Origin: UBA7703 sp963667195 | GTDB lineage: Bacteria > Bacillota > Clostridia > Christensenellales > CAG-138 | Direction: 5' to 3' | DNA length: 64,000 nt | NCBI GenBank assembly: GCA_963667195.1 | Contig: OY762962.1 | Span: forward strand, 1,550,001 to 1,614,000 | Shown here: one piece after another, positions 1 to 8,800 of the stretch | How positions within the stretch are numbered: the first letter of the stretch is position 1 | Layout: each line of letters begins with the position of its first letter | Position numbers and translations under genes: made by a program | The notes under the pieces: generated by a model | Told to the model about the DNA's origin: nothing | Databases searched by the model: none | What the model saw: the letters and a program-made list of their open reading frames with translations, nothing else

Positions 1-87
1 TTGGCGGGGAAAGCGAAATGTGCTCGCGATAAAACGCGTCTGATGAGTATAATGATAGTAATGCGAGCAAGACGCCATAGAAACCGC

Positions 88-117
88 TTGACACGTCCCG
101 CGACAGAATGCTAGAAT
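88..117 (+). promoter_or_regulatory. Predicted sigma-A promoter for the LacI regulator/sugar locus
   Basis: TTGACA at 88-93 and TAGAAT at 112-117 with an 18-nt spacer. It lies about 210 bp before the regulator start. An AAACGTTT core (131-139 region) sits where the transcript would begin, a typical place for a LacI-family operator. The rest of 1-327 holds no gene that I can support. Confidence 0.6.
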
Positions 118-243
118 AAACCAAAGATAAAAACGTTTCGCTCTATTCTGCTGCTTGCATTCCGATTAAAAACGCATGAAAATAGCGCGAAACCCCAAGA
201 AAGCCTTCATTTCAGACCCAAAAGTCACAGTATTGATACGCGC

Positions 244-260
244 AAACGAAACGATTCGTG
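244..260. promoter_or_regulatory. Candidate LacI-family operator
   Basis: Inverted repeat ACGAA-ACGA-TTCGT (246-259) just upstream of the LacI-type regulator gene. Arms of five bases around a CG-containing centre fit the general operator style of this family. Assignment to this regulator is inference from position. Confidence 0.4.
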
Positions 261-327
261 AAATCCAATCGAAAACAGAGAATAAACCGATAGAAATACC
301 GCTCACGCGGTACGGCAGGTAATCAGA

Positions 328-1359
328 TTGTCAACCATTAAAGATGTATCAAAGTTTTCGGGATTATCGCTTGCGACGATTTCGAAGTATCTCAACGGCG
401 GCAACGTCCGCGACGAGAACCGGCAGAGGATCGACGAGGCGGTCGAGGCGCTGGGCTATCGGGTCAACCGAAACGCCAGAAGCCTCAAGACCAACCGGAC
501 GATGACGGTCGGCGTCGTGATGCCGACCTTGTCAGTGCCGTTTTTTGGAAGCGTGCTCTCTTCGCTGGATGAGACGCTGCGGGAGGCCGGTTATACATCT
601 TTTGTTTGCAGCTATGATTTTGACCGCGATCTGGAGCTCGAGAAGCTCCGGGTGCTCTGTAATAATAATGTAGACGGAATCGTTCTCGCGGCGCAGCATG
701 TCTCCGCGAAGGAGCTCAACGAGATTCGAAACTCCCGCGGCAGCGAAATGCCGATGGTGCTGGTGGATCGAACGATCTCCGGCTTTGTCTGCGACAGCAT
801 CGTCATCGACAACCTCAACGCGACCTATGGCGCGGTGGAGCAGCTCATCAACGCGGGTCACCGCCACATCGGCATCATCGTAGGCCCACTCGATATTTCC
901 ACAGCAAACGAGCGCATGGTGGGCTACCGCCGCGCGCTGGAAGATTACGGCATTGATATCGAAACCGGCCCGCGCAGAAGCGATGGGCAGCACGAGGATC
1001 TCATCCAGATCGGGAGATACGATTTCGAGAGCGGATACCGGCAGTTCAACAACTTCATGGACATGGAAAACCCGCCGACGGCGCTTTGCGTGACGAATTA
1101 CGACATGACCATGGGCGCCGTCACCGCGGCGCACGAGCGCAACATCATCCTCGGCAAGGACATCGGCTTCGTCGGGTTCGACGCGGTCGATCTCTGCCGG
1201 ATCGTATCGCCGCCGCTCTCGATTGTCGAGCAGCCGACGCAGTTGATGGGACAAAAGGCGGGCGAAATCCTGCTCAAGCGCATGGCGGGCGAAGACCTGC
1301 CGCATCCGCAGGTCATCCGCCTCAAGAGCTACCTGCACAACCGCATCTATAAAGAATAG
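328..1359 (+). CDS. LacI-family transcriptional regulator
   Basis: A 343-residue protein with the N-terminal LacI helix-turn-helix and hinge (residues 1-60; the TIKDVSKFSGLSLATISKYLN stretch and a following ALGYRVNRNARSL hinge) and a periplasmic-binding-protein-like sugar sensor domain (about 60-340). Length is normal for the family. The start is TTG at 328, because it places the HTH at the very N-terminus and no ATG fits. It precedes fucI by 87 bp in the same direction, so it is the probable local repressor of the sugar locus, sensing the sugar or a phosphorylated intermediate (inference). Candidate operators lie upstream of it. Confidence 0.9.
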   Translation: MSTIKDVSKFSGLSLATISKYLNGGNVRDENRQRIDEAVEALGYRVNRNARSLKTNRTMTVGVVMPTLSVPFFGSVLSSLDETLREAGYTSFVCSYDFDRDLELEKLRVLCNNNVDGIVLAAQHVSAKELNEIRNSRGSEMPMVLVDRTISGFVCDSIVIDNLNATYGAVEQLINAGHRHIGIIVGPLDISTANERMVGYRRALEDYGIDIETGPRRSDGQHEDLIQIGRYDFESGYRQFNNFMDMENPPTALCVTNYDMTMGAVTAAHERNIILGKDIGFVGFDAVDLCRIVSPPLSIVEQPTQLMGQKAGEILLKRMAGEDLPHPQVIRLKSYLHNRIYKE

Positions 1360-1446
1360 GCGCGAAACGAGATTTGTTGAAAACCGTCCGGCGTACCCCG
1401 GCGGAAACACAATAGATGACAGCGAACAGTCAGAAGGAGAAGGAAC

Positions 1447-3234
1447 ATGAACCGATATGCGATCGAATTGCCGAAGATCGGCATACGCCCCTGCATCGAC
1501 GGGCGCAGAAATGGTGTACGTGAGGGTTTGGAAGTACAAACCATGAATATGGCGAAAGCCGCGGCAAAACTCATTGCCGACAACATTCGCTATCCCAACG
1601 GCGATCCCGTGGAGATCGTGATTGCGGATACCACGATCGGCGGTGTGCGGGAAGCAGCCGCCTGTCAGGCAAAATTTGAAAAATCGGGCGTCACCGTGAC
1701 GCTGAGCGTTTCGCCCTGCTGGTGCTATTCCACCGAGGTGATGGATTTCGACCCGCAGACGGTCAAGGCGGTCTGGGGATTCAACGGAACCGAGCGTCCG
1801 GGCGCGGTGTTCCTCGCGGCGGTGCTTGCGGCGCATGCGCAGAAGGGTCTGCCCGCGTTCGGCATCTACGGCCACGATGTCAAGGACTCGACCGACACCG
1901 AGATTCCCGACGATGTCGCGAGAAAGATTTTGCTCTTTGCGCAGGCGGCGATCGCTGCCAAGGGCATGCGGCAGAACAGCTATCTGCAGATCGGCTCCAT
2001 GTGCATGGGCATCGCGGGCAGCATTCTCGATCAGGAGACGCTGTATGAATACTTCGGCCTGCGCAGCGAGAGCGTGGACGAGACCGAGATTCTCCGCCGC
2101 ATCGACAAGGGCATCTACGATCACGAAGAATTCGAGCGCGCGCTGAAGTGGACGCGAGAAAACTGCCGCGAAGGTCTCGACAAAAACCCCAAGGACATCC
2201 AGTTCTCCCGCGCGGAGAAGGACGAGCAGTGGGCGTTTGTCGTCAAAAACATGCTCATCGTGCGCGACCTCATGGTCGGCAACCCGCGCCTTGCGGAGAT
2301 GGGCTTTGTCGAGGAATCGTGCGGACACAACGCCATCGTCGCGGGCATTCAGGGTCAGCGGCAGTGGACGGACTACAAGCCCAACTTCGATTTCCTCGAA
2401 GCCATGCTCAACAGCCAGTTCGACTGGAACGGACTACGCGAAGCGTTCGTCATCGGCACCGAAAACGACACGCTCAACGCCATGACGATGCTCTTTGAGC
2501 ACCTGCTCACGAACCGTCCCGGAATCTTTGCGGACGTCCGCACCTATTGGAGCCCCGAAGCGGTCAAGCGCGTCACGGGAAAAGAGCTCAAGGGTCACGC
2601 GAAAAACGGCATCATCCACCTGATCAACTCCGGCGCCGCCTCTCTCGACGGCACGGGTGCCGTGTCCGACAAAGCCGGTATCCCGGTGATTAAGCCGTTC
2701 TATGAGATGACCCCCGCAGACGCAAAGGCCTGCTTAAACGAGACCGACTGGTGCGCCGCGGATCAGTTCTACTTCCGTGGCGGCGGATATTCCTCGCACT
2801 TCATCCACGGTACCCGCGGCAGTATGCCCGTCACCATGGCGCGACTCAACGTCGTCAAGGGCCTTGGCCCAGTGCTCCAGCTCGCGGAAGGCTATACCTG
2901 CGAACTCGAGCCGGATGTGCATAAAACCCTCGATGAGCGCACGGACAAAACCTGGCCTACCACGTGGTTTGCGCCGGTTCTGACCGGCAAGGGCGCGTTT
3001 ACGGATGTCTACAGCGTAATGGCAAACTGGGGTGCGAACCACGGCGCGTTCTGCTACGGACACATCGGAGATCGTTTGATCACCATGGCGTCCATGCTCC
3101 GCATCCCCGTTTCGATGCACAATGTGGACGCTTCCCGCGTGTTCCGTCCCGCTGCTTGGAGCGCGTTTGGCACGGACGATCTGGAGAGTGCGGACTATCG
3201 CGCCTGCGCCGCCTACGGTCCGATGTACAAATAA
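1447..3234 (+). CDS. fucI: L-fucose isomerase family protein
   Basis: Cytoplasmic aldose-ketose isomerase of 595 residues, full length for FucI. The family converts L-fucose to L-fuculose and also accepts D-arabinose and L-galactose. The Mn-binding Glu and Asp appear in the TEND and FADVRTYW segments, with the His ligand in the C-terminal NWGANHGAFCYGHIGDR segment. ATG start behind a strong AGAAGGAGAAGGAA ribosome site. First catabolic gene of the locus, followed by fucU. The physiological substrate is uncertain because no fuculose-phosphate aldolase is present nearby. Confidence 0.93.
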   Translation: MNRYAIELPKIGIRPCIDGRRNGVREGLEVQTMNMAKAAAKLIADNIRYPNGDPVEIVIADTTIGGVREAAACQAKFEKSGVTVTLSVSPCWCYSTEVMDFDPQTVKAVWGFNGTERPGAVFLAAVLAAHAQKGLPAFGIYGHDVKDSTDTEIPDDVARKILLFAQAAIAAKGMRQNSYLQIGSMCMGIAGSILDQETLYEYFGLRSESVDETEILRRIDKGIYDHEEFERALKWTRENCREGLDKNPKDIQFSRAEKDEQWAFVVKNMLIVRDLMVGNPRLAEMGFVEESCGHNAIVAGIQGQRQWTDYKPNFDFLEAMLNSQFDWNGLREAFVIGTENDTLNAMTMLFEHLLTNRPGIFADVRTYWSPEAVKRVTGKELKGHAKNGIIHLINSGAASLDGTGAVSDKAGIPVIKPFYEMTPADAKACLNETDWCAADQFYFRGGGYSSHFIHGTRGSMPVTMARLNVVKGLGPVLQLAEGYTCELEPDVHKTLDERTDKTWPTTWFAPVLTGKGAFTDVYSVMANWGANHGAFCYGHIGDRLITMASMLRIPVSMHNVDASRVFRPAAWSAFGTDDLESADYRACAAYGPMYK

Positions 3235-3334
3235 GATTTCCGCGATTCCCTCATCAAAACAACATGCGTTCGCGCTGCCGGTCTTGCGTCATGCAGCCGA
3301 TGGCGCGAACGCTTTTTAGAAGGAGAGAAAAAAC

Positions 3335-3781
3335 ATGCTGCTCAATATTCCGAAGATTCTCTCGCCGGAGCTGCTCCGCGCACTGTGCGAAATGGGCCAC
3401 GGCGATAAAATTCTGCTTGCGGACGCAAACTATCCCGGCAAGAGCGCTGCCGCGCGCTGCGGAGCCGTTTTTCTGCGTGCGGACGGCATCGGCGTGCCCG
3501 CGCTGATGGAGGCGATTCTCCAGCTCATGCCGCTGGATCTGTATACCGACGAACCCGCGATGGTCATGGACGTGGACGTGCGCGACAAGGGCATGAAGAT
3601 TCCGATTCACGACACCTATCGCGCCATTGTAGCCAGCCACGACGCGCGCGGGGAAAAAGCGGTTGCGCAATATGAGCGCTACGCGTTTTACGAAAAGGCC
3701 GACGCCTGCGCCGTAATCGTTCAGACCGGCGAAGAGGCGGTCTATGCCAACATCATCCTGCAAAAAGGTGTGATCAAATGA
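3335..3781 (+). CDS. fucU: RbsD/FucU-family sugar mutarotase
   Basis: 148 residues, the usual FucU size. FucU interconverts alpha and beta anomers so that the isomerase gets the form it uses. The conserved N-terminal MGHGDKILLADANYP segment (catalytic His/Asp region) and the C-terminal YERYAFYEKA / VQTGE blocks are present. Strong AGAAGGAGAG ribosome site. It overlaps the kinase gene by ATGA, so the two are translationally coupled, which supports one pathway with fucI. Confidence 0.9.
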   Translation: MLLNIPKILSPELLRALCEMGHGDKILLADANYPGKSAAARCGAVFLRADGIGVPALMEAILQLMPLDLYTDEPAMVMDVDVRDKGMKIPIHDTYRAIVASHDARGEKAVAQYERYAFYEKADACAVIVQTGEEAVYANIILQKGVIK

Positions 3782-5250
3782 AGACAAAGCGGTTGCTCGC
3801 GTTCGATCTCGGCGCGTCCAACGGTCGCGCGGTGCTTGGCGCGTTTGATGGCGCGCGGTTGGAGCTCACCGAGGTGCATCGCTTCGACAACCCCATGATC
3901 GAGCAGAACGGCCTGTATTATTGGGACGCGCTGGGGCTTTACCGCAACCTCAAGGAGTCGTTTCTCAAGCTCAAGCAGGAGGGAACCGAGGCGGACTGCT
4001 TCGGCATCGATACCTGGGGCGTGGACTTCGGCCTCATCGATCAAAACGGCGCGCTCTTAGGCAACCCGCGCTGCTATCGAAACGGCACCGAGGCGGGTAT
4101 GGCTGCCGTGCACGCCGTCGTGCCGCAGGAGACGCTCTTTTCGCGCACGGGCATCGGGAGCATGCCGTTTAACACGGTCTATCAGCTGTTTGCGCGCGTA
4201 CAAGAGCACGATCCCGCGCTGGAAAACGCCAGGACGCTCCTCTTTTCGCCGGATTTGTACGGCTATTTCTTCACGGGCGAGCAGCAAACGGAATACACGA
4301 TTGCGGCGACGAGCATGCTCTACGACGGCGAACACCGCCGCTGGGACACGGACACGATGCAAAAACTCGGCATCCCGTCCCGCGTGTTCACGGAGGTGGA
4401 TTTCGCGGGAAACATGCGCGGACGCATCCGCGAATCGGTTGCGGACGAGCTGGACATTTCCCGCGTGCCGTTTGCGGTGGTGGGGTCTCACGACACGGCC
4501 TCCGCGGTTGCCGCGATTCCCGGTGAGGGAAATTTTGCATTCTGCTCCAGCGGCACCTGGTCGGTGTTCGGCGTGGAAAACGAGCGCCCCGTGAAGACGA
4601 GCGCGGTTTGCGACGCAAAATTCTCCAATGAAGGCTCGGTGCAGGGAACCTTCCGACTGTCGAAAAATATCATGGGGCTCTGGCTGGTGCAGGAGTGCAA
4701 GCGCGACTGGCAGAAGCAGGGACAATTCTTGAGTTACGACGAGATCGATGCTGCCGCAAAGGCAAGCAAGGGGCTTGTGGGCATCATCGACACCGACGAC
4801 GCGAGCTTTTACGCCGCGGGCAACATGCAAAAGAAGATTCAGCAGTATTGCGAGCGCACCAATCAACCCGTGCCGCAGACGGTCGGCGAGGTCGCGCGTT
4901 GCATCTACGACAGCTTAGCGCTCAAGTATCGCTTTGCGCTGGAGACGCTGGAACTGTATCGCGGCGCGCGCATCGACCAACTCAACATCGTCGGCGGCGG
5001 CACGAAGAACAAGCTCATGAACCAGCTCTCGGCGGACGCGACAGGTAGAACCGTCGTCGCAGGACCAGTCGAGTGCGCGTGCGTGGGGAATCTGCTCATG
5101 CAGGCGGTAGCGCTCGGCGAGCTGAAGAACGTCGAGGAAGCGCGCGCGGTCGTGCGCGCCTCGTTCGTCACGGAGCGGTATGAGAGCCATCAGGATCAGC
5201 AATGGCAGGATGCCTACGCAAAGCTCCTCGGACTCATGGGCAAATCGTGA
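3778..5250 (+). CDS. FGGY-family ketose kinase (rhamnulokinase-like)
   Basis: 490 residues with the two-lobed FGGY/ASKHA fold. Phosphate-1 motif LLAFDLGASNGRA is at the N-terminus, the catalytic GSHDTASAVAA stretch near residue 235, and the adenosine motif NIVGGGTKNKLMNQL near 405. The sequence is closest in style to RhaB (L-rhamnulose kinase). Beside fucI/fucU it probably phosphorylates the ketose that FucI makes (L-fuculose, L-tagatose or D-ribulose) at O-1. Start overlaps the fucU stop (ATGA). Substrate is inference; kinase class is secure. Confidence 0.88.
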   Translation: MKTKRLLAFDLGASNGRAVLGAFDGARLELTEVHRFDNPMIEQNGLYYWDALGLYRNLKESFLKLKQEGTEADCFGIDTWGVDFGLIDQNGALLGNPRCYRNGTEAGMAAVHAVVPQETLFSRTGIGSMPFNTVYQLFARVQEHDPALENARTLLFSPDLYGYFFTGEQQTEYTIAATSMLYDGEHRRWDTDTMQKLGIPSRVFTEVDFAGNMRGRIRESVADELDISRVPFAVVGSHDTASAVAAIPGEGNFAFCSSGTWSVFGVENERPVKTSAVCDAKFSNEGSVQGTFRLSKNIMGLWLVQECKRDWQKQGQFLSYDEIDAAAKASKGLVGIIDTDDASFYAAGNMQKKIQQYCERTNQPVPQTVGEVARCIYDSLALKYRFALETLELYRGARIDQLNIVGGGTKNKLMNQLSADATGRTVVAGPVECACVGNLLMQAVALGELKNVEEARAVVRASFVTERYESHQDQQWQDAYAKLLGLMGKS

Positions 5251-5374
5251 CGTTTTCATGTTATCTGTGGAAACGGCGCAAAGATCGAAAAAGACGATAG
5301 GAAATCGTACCATTCGTCAACAAACACAGGTCTTATAATGGATCAGGCATGTCCTGCCCATTGGAGGGAAACAC

Positions 5375-6250
5375 ATGATCGACCTAACGAAATGGGAGCA
5401 GATTGCTGCTCAGCAGATTCACAACAGAGCGCAAATCGCGGGCAGGCTCGGCGGGAGGATCGCCGTCGTCACCGGCAGCGCGCAGGGCTTTGGCAAGGGC
5501 ATCGCGGAGGAACTCTACCGCGAGGGCGCGTTTGTCGTGATCGCCGACCTGAACGAACCGCTGGCGCAGACCGTCGCGGCGTCGCTCGGCGAGCGGGCGA
5601 TCGCGGTCAAGACGGATGTGTCGAGTGAGGAGAGCGTCGCGAATTTAATCACCGCCACCGTGGAAGCGTTTGGCGGGCTGGACTTGTTCGTGAGCAACGC
5701 TGGCGTATTAAAGGCAGGCTCGCTGGACGAGATGGAGAAGAAGGACTTTGAGTTTGTGACCTCGATCAACTACACCGCGTTCTTTACTTGCGTCAAGTAT
5801 GCGCAGCGGATCATGCGTGCGCAGTTCGCGGCGGATTCTGCTTGGATGGGCGACATCATCGAGATCAACAGCAAGAGCGGACTCGAAGGCAGCAACAAGA
5901 ACTTCGCCTACGCGGGCGGAAAGTTCGGCGGTATCGGCCTCGTCGAGAGCTTCGCGCTGGAACTCGCGCCGTACAACATCAAGGTGAACGCGATCTGCCC
6001 CGGCAACTACTACGACGGTCCGCTCTGGAGCGATCCGGAGCGCGGACTCTTCGTGCAGTATTTGCGCGCGGGCAAAGTTCCGGGAGCGACCACAATTCAG
6101 GACGTGAAGAATTTCTACCTAAGTAAGTCGCTGATCAAGCGCGGTTGTTTGCCGTCTGACGTTGCAAAAGCGATCTTCTACGCAGTCGAGCAGACCTACG
6201 AAACGGGTCAGGCGATTGCGGTCACGGGCGGACAGGTGATGCTGAGATGA
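5375..6250 (+). CDS. SDR oxidoreductase, sorbitol-6-phosphate 2-dehydrogenase (SrlD/SorD) family
   Basis: 291 residues. Rossmann glycine motif TGSAQGFGKGIA (about residues 32-43), NAG motif (SNAGVL), and active-site Ser/Tyr/Lys in INSKSG...YAGGKFGG. The C-terminal FYLSKSLIKRGC and GQAIAVTGGQVML blocks are characteristic of the SrlD/SorD branch, which oxidises D-glucitol-6-phosphate to fructose-6-phosphate. ATG behind TTGGAGGG. It is preceded by 124 bp with a good TATAAT at 5334-5339, possibly an internal promoter, and overlaps the PHP gene by ATGA. Substrate here is likely another hexitol phosphate (inference). Confidence 0.82.
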   Translation: MIDLTKWEQIAAQQIHNRAQIAGRLGGRIAVVTGSAQGFGKGIAEELYREGAFVVIADLNEPLAQTVAASLGERAIAVKTDVSSEESVANLITATVEAFGGLDLFVSNAGVLKAGSLDEMEKKDFEFVTSINYTAFFTCVKYAQRIMRAQFAADSAWMGDIIEINSKSGLEGSNKNFAYAGGKFGGIGLVESFALELAPYNIKVNAICPGNYYDGPLWSDPERGLFVQYLRAGKVPGATTIQDVKNFYLSKSLIKRGCLPSDVAKAIFYAVEQTYETGQAIAVTGGQVMLR

Positions 6251-7365
6251 TCGAGCTTTCTTTATTAAACGAACTCAATGCGAAAACGAAAGAGGAGCGG
6301 TTCGGCGCGCTCACGCGCGCCGTAGCGCGCGCAAGCTTCCCGCCTGTTGATCCGCGCATGGTCAACAACCACATCCACACGAGCTATTCGTTTTCGCCAT
6401 ATTCGCCCAGTGCCGCGGTCTACGCCGCGCGAGCGGAGGGCCTCGCCACCTGCGGAATCGTGGATCACGATAGCATCGGAGGAGCAAGGGAGTTCATCGA
6501 GGCGGGAAAGATCGTCGGAATTCCAACCACGATCGGGATCGAGACGCGCGTTTCGTTTGCGGAAACACCGCTTGCGGATCGCCGCACGAACAACCCCGAC
6601 CAAATCGGCAACAGCTACATGGTGCTTCACGCCGTTCCGCACGACAAGATTGAGCAAGTTCAGGCGTATTTTGCGCCGCTGCGCGAGCGCAGAAACGCGC
6701 GCAATCGCAAGATGGTGGAGCGGATCAACGCGCTCTACGCAGACGACGGCGTGAATCTCGGTTTCGACCGCGATGTTCTGCCGCTCTCGCAATATGCAGT
6801 CGGCGGAAGCGTCACCGAGCGGCATCTCATGCTCGCGCTTGCGCGACAGCTCCTCCGCCTCGGCAAAGCGAGCCTGCCGGAGCACGCAAGCGAGCTGGAA
6901 ATCATGCTCGCAGAGTACGACTTAGTCGGTACGCTGAAGAAAGATTGCATTCCGAAGGTGTTCATCCCCGCGACGGACGAGTGCCCGACTCTGCGCGAGA
7001 TCGTGCATTTTGCCGACGAAGTCGGCGGGATTCTCGCGTACGCGTATCTTGGCGACGTGACGGCGAGTGTCACGGGAGACAAGAAGGCGCAAAAGTTTGA
7101 AGATGATTATCTGGACGAACTAATCGCGGTGATTTCGGAAGCGGGCATCCGCGCTGTTACCTACATGCCCACGCGCAACACGCAAGCACAGATCGAGCGC
7201 TTGCGCAAGCTCTGCGACCAATACGGCATGTTACAGATCAGCGGCGAGGATATCAACTCACCACGCCAGAAGTTTGTGATTGAGAAGATGAAGGAAGAAC
7301 AGTTTTCGAATTTGATCGAGAACACTTGGCATTTGATCCGGCACGAGAACGGAGAAAAGGAGTAA
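6247..7365 (+). CDS. PHP-domain metal-dependent phosphoesterase
   Basis: 372 residues. Metal-binding PHP motifs are visible: HIHTSYSFSPYSP near residue 38, GIVDHDSIGG near 75, a later GIETR, and an AYAYLGD block near 275. PHP proteins hydrolyse phosphoesters, for example histidinol-phosphate or nucleotide/sugar phosphates. The gene is translationally coupled to the SDR upstream (ATGA) and lies 5 bp before the SorE-like gene, so it acts in the same pathway, possibly as a sugar-phosphate phosphatase. I cannot name its substrate. Confidence 0.8.
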   Translation: MIELSLLNELNAKTKEERFGALTRAVARASFPPVDPRMVNNHIHTSYSFSPYSPSAAVYAARAEGLATCGIVDHDSIGGAREFIEAGKIVGIPTTIGIETRVSFAETPLADRRTNNPDQIGNSYMVLHAVPHDKIEQVQAYFAPLRERRNARNRKMVERINALYADDGVNLGFDRDVLPLSQYAVGGSVTERHLMLALARQLLRLGKASLPEHASELEIMLAEYDLVGTLKKDCIPKVFIPATDECPTLREIVHFADEVGGILAYAYLGDVTASVTGDKKAQKFEDDYLDELIAVISEAGIRAVTYMPTRNTQAQIERLRKLCDQYGMLQISGEDINSPRQKFVIEKMKEEQFSNLIENTWHLIRHENGEKE

Positions 7366-7370
7366 ATCAC

Positions 7371-8630
7371 ATGAAAACAAGAGCGGTTCGCCTGTACGGC
7401 GCACACGATTTACGGTTGGAAGAGTTTGAACTGAGCCCCGTCGGCGACGACGGCGTGCGCTGCAAGGTGATCTCGGACAGCCTCTGCATGAGCAGCTATA
7501 AGGCGCTTCAGCAGGGCGCGGCGCACAAGCGCGTGCCGGACGACGTCGCGGCGAACCCCACGATCATCGGGCACGAGTTCTGCGGGATCATCGACGAAGT
7601 CGGCAAAAATTGGTCGAACAAGTTCAAAAAGGGTGACGGCTTCGTGATCCAGCCCGCGCACTCTTACAAAGGCTCCCTCAACGCGCCGGGTTACTCCTAT
7701 AAGGAATGCGGCGGCGACGCAACCTACGTCAATATCCCGTGGGAAACGCTGCACATGGACTGTCTCTTGCCGTACCACAGCGACGTTTTCTTCTACGGTT
7801 CGCTCGCGGAGCCGATGAGCTGCATTATCGCAACGTTCCACGCGATGTACCACACGCGCGACGGCGAGTATGTGCACGACATGGGCATCGTCGAAGGCGG
7901 TAAGATGGCGCTGCTCGCGGGCGTTGGCCCGATGGGCCTCGGCGCCATCGACTACGCGCTGCATTGCGACCGCAAGCCGAGTCTGCTCGTTGTGACCGAT
8001 ATCGACGACGCACGGCTTGCGAGAGCGGAGAGCACCTATTCCGTCGAGCACGCGAAATCGTGCGGCATCGATTTGCACTACGTGAACACGGGCAAGCTCG
8101 AAAACCCGGTGGAGACCCTTCGCGCACTCTCCGGCGGGGAAGGCTACAACGACGTGATCTGCTTTGCGCCGGTGAAGCCCGTCGTTGAGCAGAGCGACGC
8201 GATCCTCGCGGTGGACGGCTGCCTGAACTTCTTCGCGGGCCCGGGCGACACCGCGTTTTCCGCGACGATGAACTTCTATAACGTGCACTACAACCGCACG
8301 CACTTAGCTGCGACGAGCCACGGCAACACGGACGACATGCGCGAGGCGATTGCCATGATGAACGCGGGCAAACTCAACCCTGCGGCGATGATCACGCACA
8401 TCGGCGGTCTCGACTGCGTCGCGGAGACGACGGCGAACCTGCCGAAGATTCCCGGCGGCAAGAAGTTGATCTATACGCAGATCGACCTGCCGCTGACCGC
8501 GATTTCCGACTTCGCGGAAAAGGGCAAATCGGAGCCGATGTTCGCCAAACTCGACGAGATCGTGAAGGGCAACAACGGACTCTGGAACGCGGAAGCGGAG
8601 AAATTTCTGCTTCAAACGATGCAGAAATAA
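7371..8630 (+). CDS. Zinc-type dehydrogenase, L-sorbose-1-phosphate reductase (SorE)-like
   Basis: 419 residues, medium-chain dehydrogenase superfamily. The N-terminal catalytic domain carries the GHEFCGIIDEVG zinc/structural motif; the NAD(P) fold has ALLAGVGPMGLGAIDYA near residue 180. The long form with the GYSYKECGG insertion resembles SorE, which reduces L-sorbose-1-phosphate to D-glucitol-6-phosphate. ATG at 7371 chosen because AGGAG stands 8 nt upstream. With the SrlD-like SDR two genes earlier it forms a complete ketose-1-phosphate to hexitol-phosphate to ketose-6-phosphate pair. Last gene of the locus, ahead of a terminator. Confidence 0.8.
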   Translation: MKTRAVRLYGAHDLRLEEFELSPVGDDGVRCKVISDSLCMSSYKALQQGAAHKRVPDDVAANPTIIGHEFCGIIDEVGKNWSNKFKKGDGFVIQPAHSYKGSLNAPGYSYKECGGDATYVNIPWETLHMDCLLPYHSDVFFYGSLAEPMSCIIATFHAMYHTRDGEYVHDMGIVEGGKMALLAGVGPMGLGAIDYALHCDRKPSLLVVTDIDDARLARAESTYSVEHAKSCGIDLHYVNTGKLENPVETLRALSGGEGYNDVICFAPVKPVVEQSDAILAVDGCLNFFAGPGDTAFSATMNFYNVHYNRTHLAATSHGNTDDMREAIAMMNAGKLNPAAMITHIGGLDCVAETTANLPKIPGGKKLIYTQIDLPLTAISDFAEKGKSEPMFAKLDEIVKGNNGLWNAEAEKFLLQTMQK

Positions 8631-8648
8631 ATAGAAATGCGGGTTACA

Positions 8649-8675
8649 AACTCCGGCGCAGAGCCGGAGTTTTTT
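8649..8675 (+). terminator. Rho-independent terminator after the sugar locus
   Basis: Nine-base stem AACTCCGGC / GCCGGAGTT with a 5-nt loop, ending in six T residues. Confidence 0.9.
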
Positions 8676-8800
8676 GATGCAAAGAGACAGAATCTATCGT
8701 TTCGTTGCCACAATTCAAACGCAAACGACCATTATACTCACTTCATCGGAATCATCAATGAAATCAAAAAATGAAATCATCAATCAAGGAGTGAGACAAC

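Noticed and set aside
532..2328. Long open frame (598 codons) antisense to the LacI and fucI genes
   Set aside because: Arises from GC-rich codon use opposite two clear genes; Arg/His/Ala-rich product with no domain and no ribosome site.
1..8800. Fuculose-phosphate aldolase (class II) or sugar transporter in the sugar locus
   Set aside because: All frames checked by eye; none has the aldolase zinc-His pattern or multiple membrane helices.
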